From the NCBI GenBank assembly GCA_050084985.1, contig JBITNC010000001.1:102920001-102984000 (forward strand): DNA of 64,000 nt. The letters run 5' to 3'. Origin of the DNA: Nageia nagi (taxonomy: Eukaryota > Pinophyta). Each line of letters opens with the position of its first letter. Positions within the stretch are counted from its first letter, which is position 1. Shown here piece after piece: positions 11,178 through 23,390 of the stretch. The position numbers and the translations under genes are program-made. The notes beneath the pieces were generated by a model. It had not been told where the DNA came from. It worked only from the letters and a program-made list of their open reading frames with translations, and searched no databases.

Positions 11178-12548
11178 TTTCATGCATTCATAAGTAACAT
11201 TAGCCAAAGTTATGTTTACAAAACTTGGTTTTGGAACTTCATATTTCATGCATTCATAAGTAACCCCTTCACTTACTACCAACTAATAATGAAATTTATA
11301 CATTGGGCATGATTTTTTCAAATAAGGATCATTGCAAGATTTGCACCATTCTAGACTTTGAGCAGCCAGGACTTTTGGTTACAAATGAACTCTATCCTCT
11401 TCCTTTTTCATAGGTAGAGGCCTGGTAGATGTAGTTATTCTCTATATGCATAGATGTATCTTCTTTTTTTTCCCCCATCAAACCTTTAATTTTTTTTCCC
11501 TATAGTAGTCGCTTGATTTTCCATATTCTGAAGCATAGCTTTGATCTCATTAATTTCCATTTGCATGGAACTTTTCCCTTATGTTTGTGCACCCAAGGGA
11601 GGTATAAGAAGTGTAGTAGGTACATTGGGCATAATAAGGGATAATAATATACTTAGAGTCAGAAATTGAGGAAAATTTGGTATTTTTCCTACCAAAGAGT
11701 TTCTCATAAATGAGTAAGGTGCCTTAGGTATGCTTTCAAGAGGAGGAGTAAATGAAACTGACAATGTTTGGTTATCTAAGGGGAATGTAAAATATGAGAT
11801 AAAAGGATAATATATCCTACTTGGGAGCTTTTCCATAGTGATGAGTGATGCTTCCACCACTATAGCTACTGAGTACAGTTTCAAGAAGGTCATCTCTCTA
11901 AACATTTCAATTTTTAAAGCTAAATTAGGCGAAAAAGCTCTCAAAAAGTACATAAATGCAATTGATATGAAATCCTTCACCTAAGCTAGAATTATACTCC
12001 ATGTATTCCCAAAATGGAGATTGAAATTAGTAATATATTATTTCTCGTGCCTCCCAATTGTAGTGAAATGAATGAATAAGGAGTAGCGATCTTCTATCTC
12101 ATTAAACTCCTTTATAAAAGGTCCATCCAATTGCTACTAAGTAGTTATAGATCTATTAAGCAAACATTTATGCTAGTCTAATATTTTTCTCTTGAAGGAT
12201 TAGGTGAGTAGCCTCACCATAATATTCTCTTTAAGTAACATTATGTGTTTTTCCAATGGAAATCACATCAAGATCATGATGATAAGTTATCTTACTGGTA
12301 CCATCATATTTGGGTAGAGACTTCAAAGCATTAGATGGAATAGTTATAGGATTGGTTAGATTAAATGGGCCTATTGTATTCCATTATATGTATATTTGAT
12401 TTATTCCTTGAGAAACCATAATTGCTACTACATTGAATGATGGAAGTAGTATTTGAGAAAGGAGCTTTGCTTGAATTAGGATATCATTCAAAGACTTAGT
12501 TATCTTGACAACCTTCTTCCATTTTTTTCGAGTTTGTAAAACTTTAGA
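11178..12548 (-). pseudogene. gag of gypsy element B, main part
   Basis: Read on the minus strand, this is a decayed gag collinear with that of element H (39172-40400). Shared blocks include the SKSLN-type N-terminal segment, YMFLRAF-like and KLPSR segments, and a terminal zinc knuckle near 11330-11360 reading C-x2-C-x4-Y-x4-C-P, where the His has become Tyr. Several stops and small frameshifts are present. The N-terminal ~13 codons lie at 19820-19857, separated by the insertion of element C. The C-terminal end is cut by element A at 11178. A 25-bp duplication (CATATTTCATGCATTCATAAG...) at 11173-11198 and 11240-11264 gives a repeated VTYECMKYE in the product. Confidence 0.7.
12544..12548. repeat. 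Left target-site duplication of element C
   Basis: TTAGA immediately before the 5' LTR of C. It matches TGAGA at 19815-19819 at four of five positions. The gag reading of element B resumes on the far side, which supports this as the insertion point. Confidence 0.6.
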
Positions 12549-13943
12549 TGTAATATCCCCATTTTCTAGGTGTTTTCTCCATTTCATCTCTAATAAATGG
12601 GAACATTAATTTAGAAGTAATTATGTCTATTTTTGTTATACTTGGCCAAAATGGTGTAAATTCCACTTAGAGACTTACCGAAGTTCTAATTATGGAATAA
12701 ATGACCCTTTTATTTATTTATTTTGTATTTAGTTAATTGTTAAATGTCAATAATAATGTATTTGTAATAACAAGGTTATTATATTTGTAAATGCAATATT
12801 AGTCTCCCTTAAAAGTGACATTGCATATTTTATCCTTAATGATTGTGATATTGGTATTTAATGTATCTCTATTCATTAGTACTCACCTCTTCAAGGTAGA
12901 GCATCCTCCTAGGTGATTACACCAACTACGAGGTCATTTGGAGCTCCAAGGATGGATGTGGCACTACAAAAAAGGAATTTTGCACACTAAGGCATTGGAA
13001 GACTCCCATACTTAGGCATTAGGAATCTAGATCTTATTTCACATCCAAGTTAAAGTATTGGGCAACCCAAGGTCCCATGTCACCCCTCTTGGGTATTGGA
13101 CCTCTAGCATTGATCCCAAGGCACTTTGATATCATCCCCTCTTGGATGTTAGCATTTTTATCTCTTAGATGTGATTTCATTCATCCTAAGGGTTCCCATC
13201 TTGGATATTGCAAGCATGAGTACACAGATCATATCTCTCCATGATGAGATCATCTCAATACAAGATTAGAAGATCATTCTCTTTTATTAAAGGATCACTC
13301 TTAGTCATTAGGATATGTGTTGATTATTGAAATTAAACCCCTTTTTTAGATTGAGTATGAGAATTCTTTCTTTACCACTTGTAGGTCAACTTGCATTTGA
13401 GGTATCAAGGTGAGAGGAGGCTACCCTCAAACTTACTCTAGCCATATTGATAGGAATGCTATTGGTTCCATCATAGTTGCTGCAGAGAAGACCTAGTCTA
13501 TGCCTCATTGCTTCTAAGATAGGTTCGACCTATGATCCATTTGACATAACCCTATCAGAGGTAAACAAAAATATTATAATTATTCTCCTACCATTTTTAT
13601 ATAAATACAATTACATTATGTTATTAATATCTTGCTATCTATCTCTCTATTCTTGGATGATGCATTTATGAAGTAGTTTTTCATTGTTAAAGTTACTATT
13701 TGCTTTGACTGATTCATTGGAATATTGGAGGTATTTGCTTATTTTATTTTTCATATTTGCTCATTTAGCTAGCAGTAGGGATTGGAGGTATTTTTGCATA
13801 TTCAAAATCACTTAATTTCTAGTTTTGCTAGATGTTGGAATACTTGTGCATTTTAAGCTTTTCTAGATAGTTTCAGAGCTTAGATTTAAACATCCTTATC
13901 CTAGGGCACATTTTAAGGAGTGAACCTAAAATGGCTCATCTCA
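12549..13943 (+). repeat. 5' LTR of element C
   Basis: TG...CA boundaries. It aligns along its whole length with 18472-19814, including the segments with AGGTGTTTTC, GGGTCCCATGT and GGTCAACTTGCA. A TATA-box-like TATATAAATA lies at 13598-13607. Confidence 0.85.
13598..13607 (+). promoter_or_regulatory. Possible TATA box in 5' LTR of element C
   Basis: TATATAAATA in the distal third of the LTR, about 335 bp before the PBS. The 3' LTR has a mutated counterpart. AT-rich context makes chance occurrence possible. Confidence 0.35.
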
Positions 13944-13944
13944 A

Positions 13945-13956
13945 TGGTATTAGAGC
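13945..13956 (+). other. Primer binding site of element C
   Basis: TGGTATTAGAGC, one change from the initiator-tRNA-Met PBS TGGTATCAGAGC, one base after the LTR end. Confidence 0.85.
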
Positions 13957-14539
13957 ATTGATTCTACCATCCTATTGGAATTAAAGGCATCATTCATATA
14001 GGGTTTTGAGTTGAGATTAAAGAGCTAAGATCTTACCCTAGCTACTAAGTAACAATTGCTGAGGAGTTGGAGATCTCTCTATCTTGCTAGAGAGTTATTT
14101 CTAATCAGATTATTGAAGGAGTTTATACTAAAGGTGTTGAAGAAGCTAAAGGAGATTCATTGTGATAGTTTGTTGGTATCATAATGCTCATAATAGTATT
14201 TGCAAAGAAATCTTGTTATCTTGTTGGAAGAGAAGAAGATTATGCTATAAAGGAACTAACCTAGTATCATAGTGATCATTTCGAAGGAGCATTCAATGGA
14301 TCTAGATGTTTGGAGTGAAACATTAGAGAACTAGGAACCTTATTTCATCCTTCTGGCAAGTTGTTAGGTATTTTATGGTCCTAATTTCAAATTTTGAGGC
14401 ATTAAGGAGGTTCATCCAACTTGAAAAGGTATAGTTTCAAAAACTATGCATTTTTAATTTCAACTTGAACTCATTTGAATGTATATGTTAGCAATATAGG
14501 CCAACCTAAAATTGAATGATGGTATTCTAGGAATAATTA

Positions 14540-15205
14540 TGAGATTCATTTAGTATTTTGAGGTCTTCATAGGGAGGATGTTGGCATTTTTAAGGAGATT
14601 GAACTGCATTTCGGGATCACCTGAAGTGATGCATTGCATTTTTGAGGGTATTTCTATGATTAGTTCTATATTTTAGGACTTTCTTAAGGAGGATGTTGGC
14701 CAACTAGGAGAATTTTGATACCTCTATTGCATTTCAAGACCATTTTTAGGTGGATGTTGGTATTCTAAAGGATTTTTGAGGTCTATTATGCCTTTCAACA
14801 CCATTTTAGACCAAACATTGACATATCAAAGTTGTTTCGATGGAACATTCCATTATTTGAGGTCCCCTTAAGCCAAATGTTAGCAATTTGAGGGTATTTT
14901 TGAATATTGATATGCATTTAAGAGCTATCATGAGGTACACATTATCATACTAAGGGAGATTTTGAGGCTTGAGCTACATTTTGGGTCATTCTGAGGTAAA
15001 CATTTCATATTAAGACCTATTTCAAAGTTATTTTGGTATTTTGAACTCATTCCGAGGTAAACATTAGGATTCTAGAGGGATTTTTAAACACTTTACTACA
15101 TTTTGAGGTCATTGGAGGTCATACATTGAGTTTCTAAAGGGGATCTCCTAGTTTTTGCTACATTCCAGGAGCACTAGAAGTAAGACATTGGATTGTTGAG
15201 GCCAA
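14540..15205 (+). repeat. ~61-bp tandem array in the leader of element C (about 11 copies)
   Basis: A degenerate unit with the core 'cattttgaggtcattntgaggtaaacattg' recurs with its GAGGTCATT-like core at about 14560, 14612, 14675, 14735, 14796, 14859, 14921, 14982, 15042, 15104 and 15165. Spacing is mostly 60-63 bp. Because 61 is not a multiple of three the array is not coding. Confidence 0.8.
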
Positions 15206-15607
15206 TTGCATGTTGATACTATATCACAAATGATATTACTTATAGGTATTAACTAATTTTTATCATGGAAGATAAAAATTGATAATTTTGTAGGGTAATT
15301 GGGCACACTAACCATTATGTTTTTAGCATAATTGAAGTTGCAAGTCACTACAAGGAGGTCATTGAGAAGAAGGAGTGTTAATTTATTGCTATTGATTAAA
15401 TTTTACAATGGTATATACACCATAGAGGCCTAAGGAGGAGACATTGAGGCAATTAATTCTTCATGGAGGTTTGAGTAATTTACATTTTTTGGTAGAAGAG
15501 AAAAGAGATATTTTAAAATGGTTGATGATTGGGATGATTTACTAGTAGCATACTACAATTGATCTAAAATATTTATGGGATACGTTTCCTTTCATTAATA
15601 TTTAAAC

Positions 15608-16118
15608 CACATCTTTAAAGTAAATGGTGGGAGAAGTGTTACCACCCATTTATGTGAAGATATTCTTAAGGACAACCACAATGCATATTCAATTATCATT
15701 AAAAGGGATGATAGTCTTTTAATTCACGAGGTTTCCATTAGAAGGGAACAAGAAAAGGAAGAAATTTAGAGAAATTAAATGAATAAGCATGGAATGAGGA
15801 ACAACCATACCTTTCTCAAATATAGTTTCATCCATGAGGTATGTACTGAAAATGAAGATGTTACTTATGATTTTGATGAAGGCACACATGAAGGAATGAA
15901 TAAAGGGATCATTTATGCATTTGAAGACATTCTTAAAGTTGACACTATGGTAGAACAACATGAAGAATATTTATAATCCTTACATGACCTCTTTGAAATG
16001 GATACTAGTGATGAAGAATAAGATAATGTTGCATCAAAGAGCGAAGCAAATATTAATAGAACTGTTGAAGAGAAATTAGAAGTTAGCATGAAATTAGCCC
16101 ACATAGAAAAAGAATGAT
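15608..16118 (+). pseudogene. Unidentified ORF remnant in element C
   Basis: One reading frame stays recognisable for about 170 codons with four stops (near 15767, 15776, 15974 and 16019). The product is acidic and charged, with segments such as IHEVCTENEDVTYDFDEG and a Glu/Lys-rich end. It resembles no gag, protease or pol motif I know. It lies between the 61-bp array and a stretch without coding signal. Confidence 0.4.
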
Positions 16119-17482
16119 CCATAATTTAAAATATTAAATTTAAATTTAATCCTTCCTGAGATAAATTCGCACTTAATAAAATTAAGTGCTTGCAACTAGA
16201 TCATTTAAAGAATTAAAATTTTAACCATATGCAAAACCAAAGAAGAAACACAAATCACACCACACATAGATAAATCAATTATCATAGTTCAACTGATTTG
16301 GGCTACATATAGAAATAAAAGCTCTCTTTAATCGATGGATAAAATGATGTACAATAACCTCCATAATCCTTCAGCACCTCTTCTCACATTCACATAAATA
16401 CCACAATTTTGAAACACACAAAAAGTTGCTCTCCAACTCTCTACAATCCTTCTTCCTAAACACTTTCAAATTACCTCTTTTTATAAGAGAAATTAAGGTC
16501 AATTTTGGAGTGTTTTAAAATAATAAAATAAACATAAAAATAATATTTTCAAATACCCATTAGTATTAACTACTTTTGGTTTAAATTTGAGCTCAAATGG
16601 TTGAGCTAATCTCCTAATATGGGCTTTCAAAGCTTAAAACACTTGCTCTTTGGAAATACATAGGCTTGCAAATATTCTTAGCCTAATAATAGGCCAAAAT
16701 ACCAATAAAATAAAATAAAACACCTTAGAACCATGCAATAACATACAATATATTAGAAATAGGGGAATCTAATGAATAAATACCACTTGGTAGCACCATA
16801 ATATTCAATACACAATCAAAATGGGTGGCAAGGAAGCGTTGGTAGGAAAGCATCAATAGATAACTTCTCTACTGCATGGGTAGCTTTATACTACACTAGA
16901 AGCGAGATAAATGACTTAATAGTAAAAGGGATGGTAAAGTATCACCTACTCCTTCCATGCCATACCCCTTCATTGCATGTTGGCAATTATGGCCCCCTTG
17001 TCCATTAACTCCTCCTCCTTCTCGTGGACTCTCCACATCATTGACTGTCAAGTTGTCTAGTTAGGGAATGGAAGCTTATTAGGTCATAGTTAGCATATAC
17101 TCTACTAAAATTCATCAAAATCCTTGCTATATTCTCCATATTAATTATGGACTCCATTAACTTGTGTTGTCCTCTACTATCCTTTGCATGTTATATTGCC
17201 AACTTTGCCTGGGTGGTTGGGCAAACTCGATGGTCCCACACCCTCTTTATAATGCATTTACCTCCCTTTTGGGATTTTTTTTTAAATTTGATTTTTTTCT
17301 TCTTTTTGGTATTTGACATATTTTTATTTTTTAATAAAAAACATTACAAACTTTGAAACCACATATCTTACTCATATGAAATTGGATTCCTAATCTGGAA
17401 AAAGTATCATGAAGCTGGAGATAATCTAAATGCCATAAACTTGATCATATTGAATATTAAGAGGATCCAAATTTTATATTAA
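16119..17482. other. Interior of element C without recognisable coding content
   Basis: AT-rich. No domain, RNA gene or clear repeat was seen on either strand. A T-rich run lies at 17276-17335. Confidence 0.5.
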
Positions 17483-18330
17483 AAAAATGAAAAGCATGCC
17501 AATATATATGAGCTACTAGAAAAGACAAATGAGGAAAAGGAGCAATTTGGATTCAATCATCTCAAGGCCTAATATCATGATGCCATAGCTAAGAGTGCAA
17601 GGTTGCATTTGCAAAGTTAAGGAAGATTAGAACATATGGAGAGATAAATCCAATTCCACATAACGCTTCATAACATCAAGCAAGAATAGGATAAAGTTAC
17701 CAAAAGGAATTCTCAATTTACAAAACTAGTGATGGATCTAAAAGAGCAAAAAAACCACCTATATCAATCCCTAGATAAGGCTTAAAATGATAACAAAGAT
17801 CTAACAATCACAAACATGAAGCTAGAACATGAGCTTTATGGTTTAAATGAAATAAGCCAATTGACCATTGCTTTGAAAACTTTAAAAGTAAGGGAAAATA
17901 TTTGCAAAAAGATATCCCTTACTTGGGAAAGCATTTGCACAACATATGGATAGGGAACATTCCAATGCAAAGGGATGGGAACATACATGGTAGAGTAATT
18001 GAAAGGAAACATGAAAACATAACATACCTAAGTTTTCTGAGTATGAAGAGGAGCATGCTAGAATAGGGGACATGAAGAAAAGGGTTGTTCCCTATAACAA
18101 AATTAGAGACACAATTGTCGACTTTATATGTGCTCATTAAATGTAAGGTACCAATTCATACATAGAATTCAATAATGAAAAGCTTTTGATGAGATGTACA
18201 ATAATAGTGGTTTGGATCACACTCTTTGTATCCATACCTACTCTTGGCTCCATGGTCACCTAGAGAAAAAGTGTACCTACAATACCACTATAGCATGACA
18301 AATTAACAATTAGCATTTAGCAATGAGAAC
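17483..18330 (+). pseudogene. Coiled-coil, possibly gag-like, ORF remnant in element C
   Basis: A + strand frame of about 280 codons rich in Glu, Lys, Gln and Leu, consistent with a long coiled coil, with roughly fifteen stops. Nearly all stops are TAA or TAG where Gln would suit the surrounding sequence. Near its end the product reads HGHLEKKC, preceded by H and S where a CCHC zinc knuckle would have Cys, so a decayed nucleocapsid knuckle is possible. The polypurine tract follows 130 bp later. Identification as gag is inference. Confidence 0.35.
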
Positions 18331-18459
18331 ATGAAGATAAGTTAGAGTTTATTGATTCTATCTTAACCAAAAAGATCATCTATGAAGAAGAAAGAGAGGA
18401 TCAAGAAGACCATGTTGTAGCTATGTATTTTTCAAATTTCTTGGGGACAACAAATTTAT

Positions 18460-18471
18460 GGAGGGAAGACT
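18460..18471 (+). other. Polypurine tract of element C
   Basis: GGAGGGAAGACT immediately precedes the 3' LTR start TGTAATGTC. A TTGGGGACAA block shortly upstream is typical of plant gypsy 3' ends. Confidence 0.75.
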
Positions 18472-19814
18472 TGTAATGTCTCCATTTTTTAGGTGTTTTC
18501 CCCATTTCACCTATGATAAATGGGAACATTAATTTAGGAGTAATTTTGTTTATTTTTGTTAGATTTGGCTAAAATGATGTAAATTCCACTTAGAGACTAA
18601 GCAAAGCTCTAATTCTAGAATAAATGCCCTTTTATATATTTATTTTGTATTTAATTAATTACTAAATGTCAATAATGATGTATTTATAATACCAAGGTGA
18701 TTATATTTGTAAATTCAATATTAGTTTCCTTAAAAGAGATGTTGTATAGTTTAGCCTTGACAATTGTAATATTGGCATTTAATGTATCTCTAGTCATTAG
18801 TGCTCCCCTCTTTGAGATAGAGCATCTCCCTAGGTGATTGCACTGACTACGAGGTCATTTAGAGCTCCAAGGTTGGATGTGGCACTATAAAAGAGGAATT
18901 TTGCATCTTGAGGCATTAGAAGACTCCCATACTTAGATGTTGGGCATTTAGAGCTTATTTCACTCCCACATTGGAGGATTGGGCATCCCAGGGTCCCATG
19001 TTACCCCTCTTGGGTATTAAACCTATGGCATTGATCCCAAGGCACTCAGGCATCATCCCTCTTAGACGTTGGTATTTCTAGCCCTTAGATGTGATTTCAT
19101 TTATCCTAATGCTCCTTTTCGTGGACATCACAAGCTTTAGCACATGTATCACATCTCTCCACCTTTAGATCATCTGAATACAGTATTAGAAGATGTTCAC
19201 CCTCACCTATAAAAGGAGGACTCTTAGTCATTAGGATATATGTTGATTATTCATATTAAACCCCTTTTCCAAATTGAATGTGATAACTCTTTCTTTGCCA
19301 CTTATAGGTCAACCTGCAATTGAGGTATCAAGGTGAGAGGAGGCTATCCTCAAACTTACTCTAGCCATATTGAAAGGAATGTTGTTGGTTCCATCACAGT
19401 TGCTATAGAAGAAACCTGGTCTATGTCTCACTGCTTTTGCAATTGGTTAGGCCTTGGAGCCATTATGCTCCCACCATTATTATATCAATACAATTATATT
19501 ATGTTATCAATATCTTACCATCTATCTCTCTATGCTTGAACATTGGGTTTATGGAGTTGTTTTACTTTGTTAAAGTTACTATTTGCTCCCTAATTGAGTC
19601 ATTGGAATGCTAGAGGTATTTGCTTGTGTTATTTTTGTATTTCCTCATCATAGCTAGACATTGGGATTGGAGGTCATTTTGCATATTCAAAATTACTCAA
19701 TTTCCAATTTTACTAGATGTTGGAATGCTTGTGCATTTTAAGCTTTTTTGGATACATTTAGAGATTGGATCCTAAGGCACATTTAAGGAGTGCACCCTAT
19801 AATGGATCATCACA
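18472..19814 (+). repeat. 3' LTR of element C
   Basis: Begins TGTAATGTCTCC and ends CATCACA, aligning with CATCTCA at the end of the 5' LTR. Confidence 0.85.
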
Positions 19815-19819
19815 TGAGA
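19815..19819. repeat. Right target-site duplication of element C
   Basis: TGAGA, partner of TTAGA at 12544-12548 with one mismatch. Confidence 0.6.
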
Positions 19820-19857
19820 AGATCTTTACTTTCCTTCTCTTGAGATCTAGTGAACAT
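19820..19857 (-). pseudogene. gag N-terminus of element B
   Basis: On the minus strand an ATG at 19857-19855 opens MFTRSQEKESKDLL, corresponding to MWIRSKTRAAKEAL at the gag start of element H (39172). After about 13 codons it meets the insertion site of element C. The rest of gag continues at 12548, one base out of frame. This small piece shows that C split an existing gene. Confidence 0.65.
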
Positions 19858-20050
19858 TAACTCAATTTGAATTTTAGAAAATTTTTATTTCACTAATGAG
19901 TTATTTCCCAAATTTTATTACATTTAAAATAGCATCAATGAACAAAACTAACTTTATTTCTTAAAGATTTTCCAATAAGATACTTGTAGATCTTATGGAT
20001 TTGTAAATAGGTGAGATGTTTCCCACCAAGCATGCTAGAAAAGTAATTGT
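19858..20050 (-). other. Leader of element B
   Basis: Read on the minus strand, the bases following the LTR end align loosely with 39021-39171 of element H, including the stretch that holds H's putative PBS and an ACTTATTGG-type block. The PBS itself is degenerate here (TTGGTGGGAAAC). Confidence 0.45.
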
Positions 20051-21657
20051 TGATTGAGATTGTATAATATTCATTCTTCCACAAATCATAATCAATCGAA
20101 TCACTAATGTTGAAGTACTTTTTTTAGTTCAAACTCCAATGTTGAGGTCAATACCTTATTATTGGGTCAAATTCTCCTTATGGGGAGATTAACTATACTA
20201 CTATCTTGAATTTTAGAGTGCAAGAAAGAGATAAAAATAATAGAGCATAGGAAAGTAATTAAAATGAATATCCTTTATGAGCTTGAACTTCCTTAAGTAA
20301 AATGATTAGAAGGAAATGTAGATTAATAGCCACAAATCTTATCACCTTAACTACTATTCCTAAATAAATACAACACTAACAAACATTAAATCAATAGTCA
20401 TCCACAAAGCCATGAAGTGTATACAAATGCATGGACAACAATTTAAGCATATACATTTTTGAATGGTTGGAGAAAGGTCAAACATATCATACTTATATTC
20501 AAATAGTAGCCTTAGTAACATTGTAAATGGTAAACACTTAAATTTTTGACCCTTATTACATTGACTTGCTTAGTATTTATAGGAGAAATTATATCAAAAT
20601 GACTAACTAATCTTAAGCTTTAACTAATACTAATGACTTTCGATTGATTATATCAAAGCTAGCCTTTAAAGATAACTCAAACTAATGCTTATAGAAATTT
20701 TCTAGAATACTAAATTGTCCCCTTCATGTGACATGCATGGTTTAGCTTACCTAGTTGTACTCTCTTGTTGCTCATCTCCTTCAGCTTCCTTCTTGATGGT
20801 CACTACTACTATAAATAGTTTTGCATTTGAGAATGCTTTGAGAATATCGTTGAGTGATATTTCTAGAAATTCAGGCCTTTACATATTAGATCTGAGTTTA
20901 ACTATGTCTTATGCTTCCTTCCATGTGTTAAACTTTGAGTTATTGACATCCTTATCTTCTTCTACCAAGAATTAGTTTAAAATTAGTTATTAAAACCCTA
21001 TTGGCATCATCATTTTAGTTCATTGGATATATGATCTTATACATGCCTTTTATACCTTTAAGTATCAATTTTGAATCCTCACCAAGTGTTGGACTTGATG
21101 TTGCTAATGTCACTCCCTTCCAATCCTTAGAACTAGTTTAAAATCCACTTTCAAGGTTTAGGTGATGTCACTTCATTCTTTTCTTTGTGTTTTTCTTTTA
21201 CAACTTTACTAATCAGACCTTTATATGGTGAGTCTTGATGTCACTATAGAGGCCCCTAGGTTTCATATTATGTCCTTTACTGGCACTATATTTTACCTTG
21301 GTTGATGTTATTATTCTCACTACCTCATACTTAACACATTTTAGAGGTTTGACATTAGCACCTTAGTATATCCTGAAAGTGATTGATTTACTTTGTATCA
21401 TTCATTGATCTCTTTTCCATTGAATTTTTATGTTACCTCCTATATATTCACAAACTTAAAGATTTTGAAAGCTTTTACCTCCCATGTACTTTGATAACTC
21501 CTCTTGTTGATGTCATCACCCAAAATTGCTTAAGTTTTCTCCTTTTTCTTATGTTCAAGCTCTAGTTAAGCCTCAGAAAGGATTTCTATTGTACACTTAT
21601 AGCTAATTCCTCCTTATACCTACAAAATACAAATAATTTCCTATTATATTATATACA
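20051..21657 (-). repeat. 5' LTR of element B, with internal ~68-bp repeats
   Basis: The minus strand starts TGTATATAATATAATAGG at 21657, comparable with TGTATATTTATACATAAT at the LTR start of element H, and ends CAATCTCAATCA at 20051, comparable with CAATCCTAATCA in H. Within it a GATGTCA-type core recurs at about 21095, 21161, 21233, 21301 and 21505, spaced in multiples of about 68 bp; it resembles the ATGACATCA core of the H LTR modules. Overall divergence from H is high. Confidence 0.55.
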
Positions 21658-23390
21658 TATATAGGTAGTTATAGTGATCATTAATCCTTTAGGAGGAATA
21701 ATACCTATGGCATATCAGTGAGTAATTTGATTGCAAAAACAATATGGTTGAGTATCAAACTTTAATCTTAGGCATGAAGGCAACAATTATACTCAATCCT
21801 CAAACCTTGGACATCTATAAATATTAATCTTAGTAATCAATAGGGTATACAAAACCAAATATGAGAAATTGATTCCATACATGCTTGAAGATTTAATCTT
21901 GAAATGCTTCAAGAAGGTAAAAATAGAAAACATCCTTAGTAATAATAATAAGTTTGTTGATACCATATCTTAGATAGCTTCATTAACCTCTATTCCAATA
22001 GAATATGATGAAACATTCATAAATATTTGGAGCTTGAAGGATCCATCCCACAACCTAGGAGAACATGTAATGATAGATCTCATCTATAATGAGTACATAA
22101 GAGTCTTTTATGTTATACCTCATGATCCATGGTATAAATATATTTATGCATTCCTTAAAAATGGCACCACTCATAAATAATTTAAGAAAAGATCTCAATT
22201 TAAATTAAGGATTAAAAGAAAAACAATTAGGTATTTATTAATTAGTGATGACTTATATAAGAGATCCTTTGATGTGACCTTGCTTAGATGCTTGCTTGAA
22301 GATAAAGCTAAGAAAGTAATGGAGCAAGTTCATGAAAGCTAAAGTAGAGGTCACTTAATGATAATTCCATATTTTATAAGCTTCTAATATTGGTATATTA
22401 TTGGCCTTTAATGTAAATATATTCTACAATACATGTTAGAAAGTGTGTAAGTTTCCAAAAGCATGCTAATTTGTAGTTTACTCCTTCAAGTGAGATCCAC
22501 ATAATGATTTCTCCTTAACCATTTTCAATATGGGAAATTGATTTAGTAGGTGTGATTAACCCAAAATTAAGGAAAATTCATAAATTCATAATCATAGCTA
22601 TTGAATACTTCACAAAATGGGTATAAGTAATTCAATTAAGGTCTTAAAAGGGTCTTCAAATTGTTAAATTACTCATGGAGATTATTGCAATAAAATTTAG
22701 AGTTTCATCTTAGATCTTCATGGATAATGGAAAGCAAGTCAAGTAAAAAGTTGTAACAAAGTTTTGTAAAGCCTTTCATATTCAATAAAAGTTCTCATCC
22801 ACATATTATCCTCAAGGAAATATTCAAGCTAAATAAACAAATAAAATAATTAAGAGTATTCTTTGCAAAATAGTTCAAAAGCATTAAAGAGATTAGCATG
22901 ATCTGTTAGTATATGCATTATGGACTTGTAGGATAAGAAACATGTTATGTTCCATATTCTTTGGTATATGGAGATGAGGTTGTACTATATTTGGATTTAG
23001 AAATACCATCTTTTAGGGTCTTCCTAAAGCATATCATTGATCAAGAGGATAAGAGGAAGTTAATATTAAGGTAATTCGAGAGTCTTGGTGAGAAAAGGGT
23101 ACATACTTTAGAATATCAATTAAAGGTTTATCATAACCAAATCAAGTGGGATTATGCAAAGAATATAACAAAAAGAGAGTTTAAGATTAGAGATTTGGTA
23201 TTTATAAAGGAAAATCGCTACAAGACCAAGGCTAAGAAAGAGGATAAGGGTAAGTTTGAGTCTAATTGGATTTGACCATGCATTGTTGTGGCTAAGTATC
23301 CTAGTAGAACTTATAAGTTGTAAATAGTGTAAGAAAAATAAGATAAGTTCTCTACCAATAGCATGAATATCAAGCACTATTATTCATAAT
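21658..23390 (+). pseudogene. pol remnant of Tat-like gypsy element D: RNase H end, integrase
   Basis: Starts abruptly inside RNase H, where element B is inserted. Order along the + strand: RNase H C-terminal part (about 21660-22100), linker, integrase zinc-binding domain (about 22225-22400; DLYKRSFDVTLLRCL-type opening and EQVHES), integrase core (about 22500-22990; IDLVG with the first Asp near 22540, FMDNGK with the second near 22720, then YYPQGN) and the C-terminal domain (about 23050-23360; REFKIRDLVF, GKFESNW). The third catalytic Glu position is not preserved (Lys codon). Many stops. The integrase would insert element DNA; this copy is dead. Confidence 0.8.

Larger units (their letters stand above)
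12549..19814 (+). mobile_element. Element C: gypsy-like LTR retrotransposon inserted in gag of element B
   Basis: Bounded by LTRs 12549-13943 and 18472-19814, both starting TGTAAT(A/G)TC, with a PBS after the first and a polypurine tract before the second. The LTR start and the tRNA-Met-type PBS resemble plant Del/Tekay-type gypsy elements. The ~4.5 kb interior has no recognisable pol. It holds a 61-bp tandem array, one unidentified ORF remnant and one coiled-coil ORF remnant. The LTRs differ at many sites, mainly transitions, so it is an old insertion. Confidence 0.8.
11178..21657 (-). mobile_element. Element B: gypsy retrotransposon, truncated, carrying element C
   Basis: Minus-strand element. 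Its 5' LTR is 20051-21657, its leader 19858-20050 and its gag runs from 19857 to 11178, broken by element C. Anything downstream of gag would lie left of element A, outside the window. It is the same family as element H: gag blocks, LTR start (TGTATAT) and LTR end (CAATC...AATCA) all correspond. It is inserted in element D, whose RNase H sequence resumes at 21658. Confidence 0.65.
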
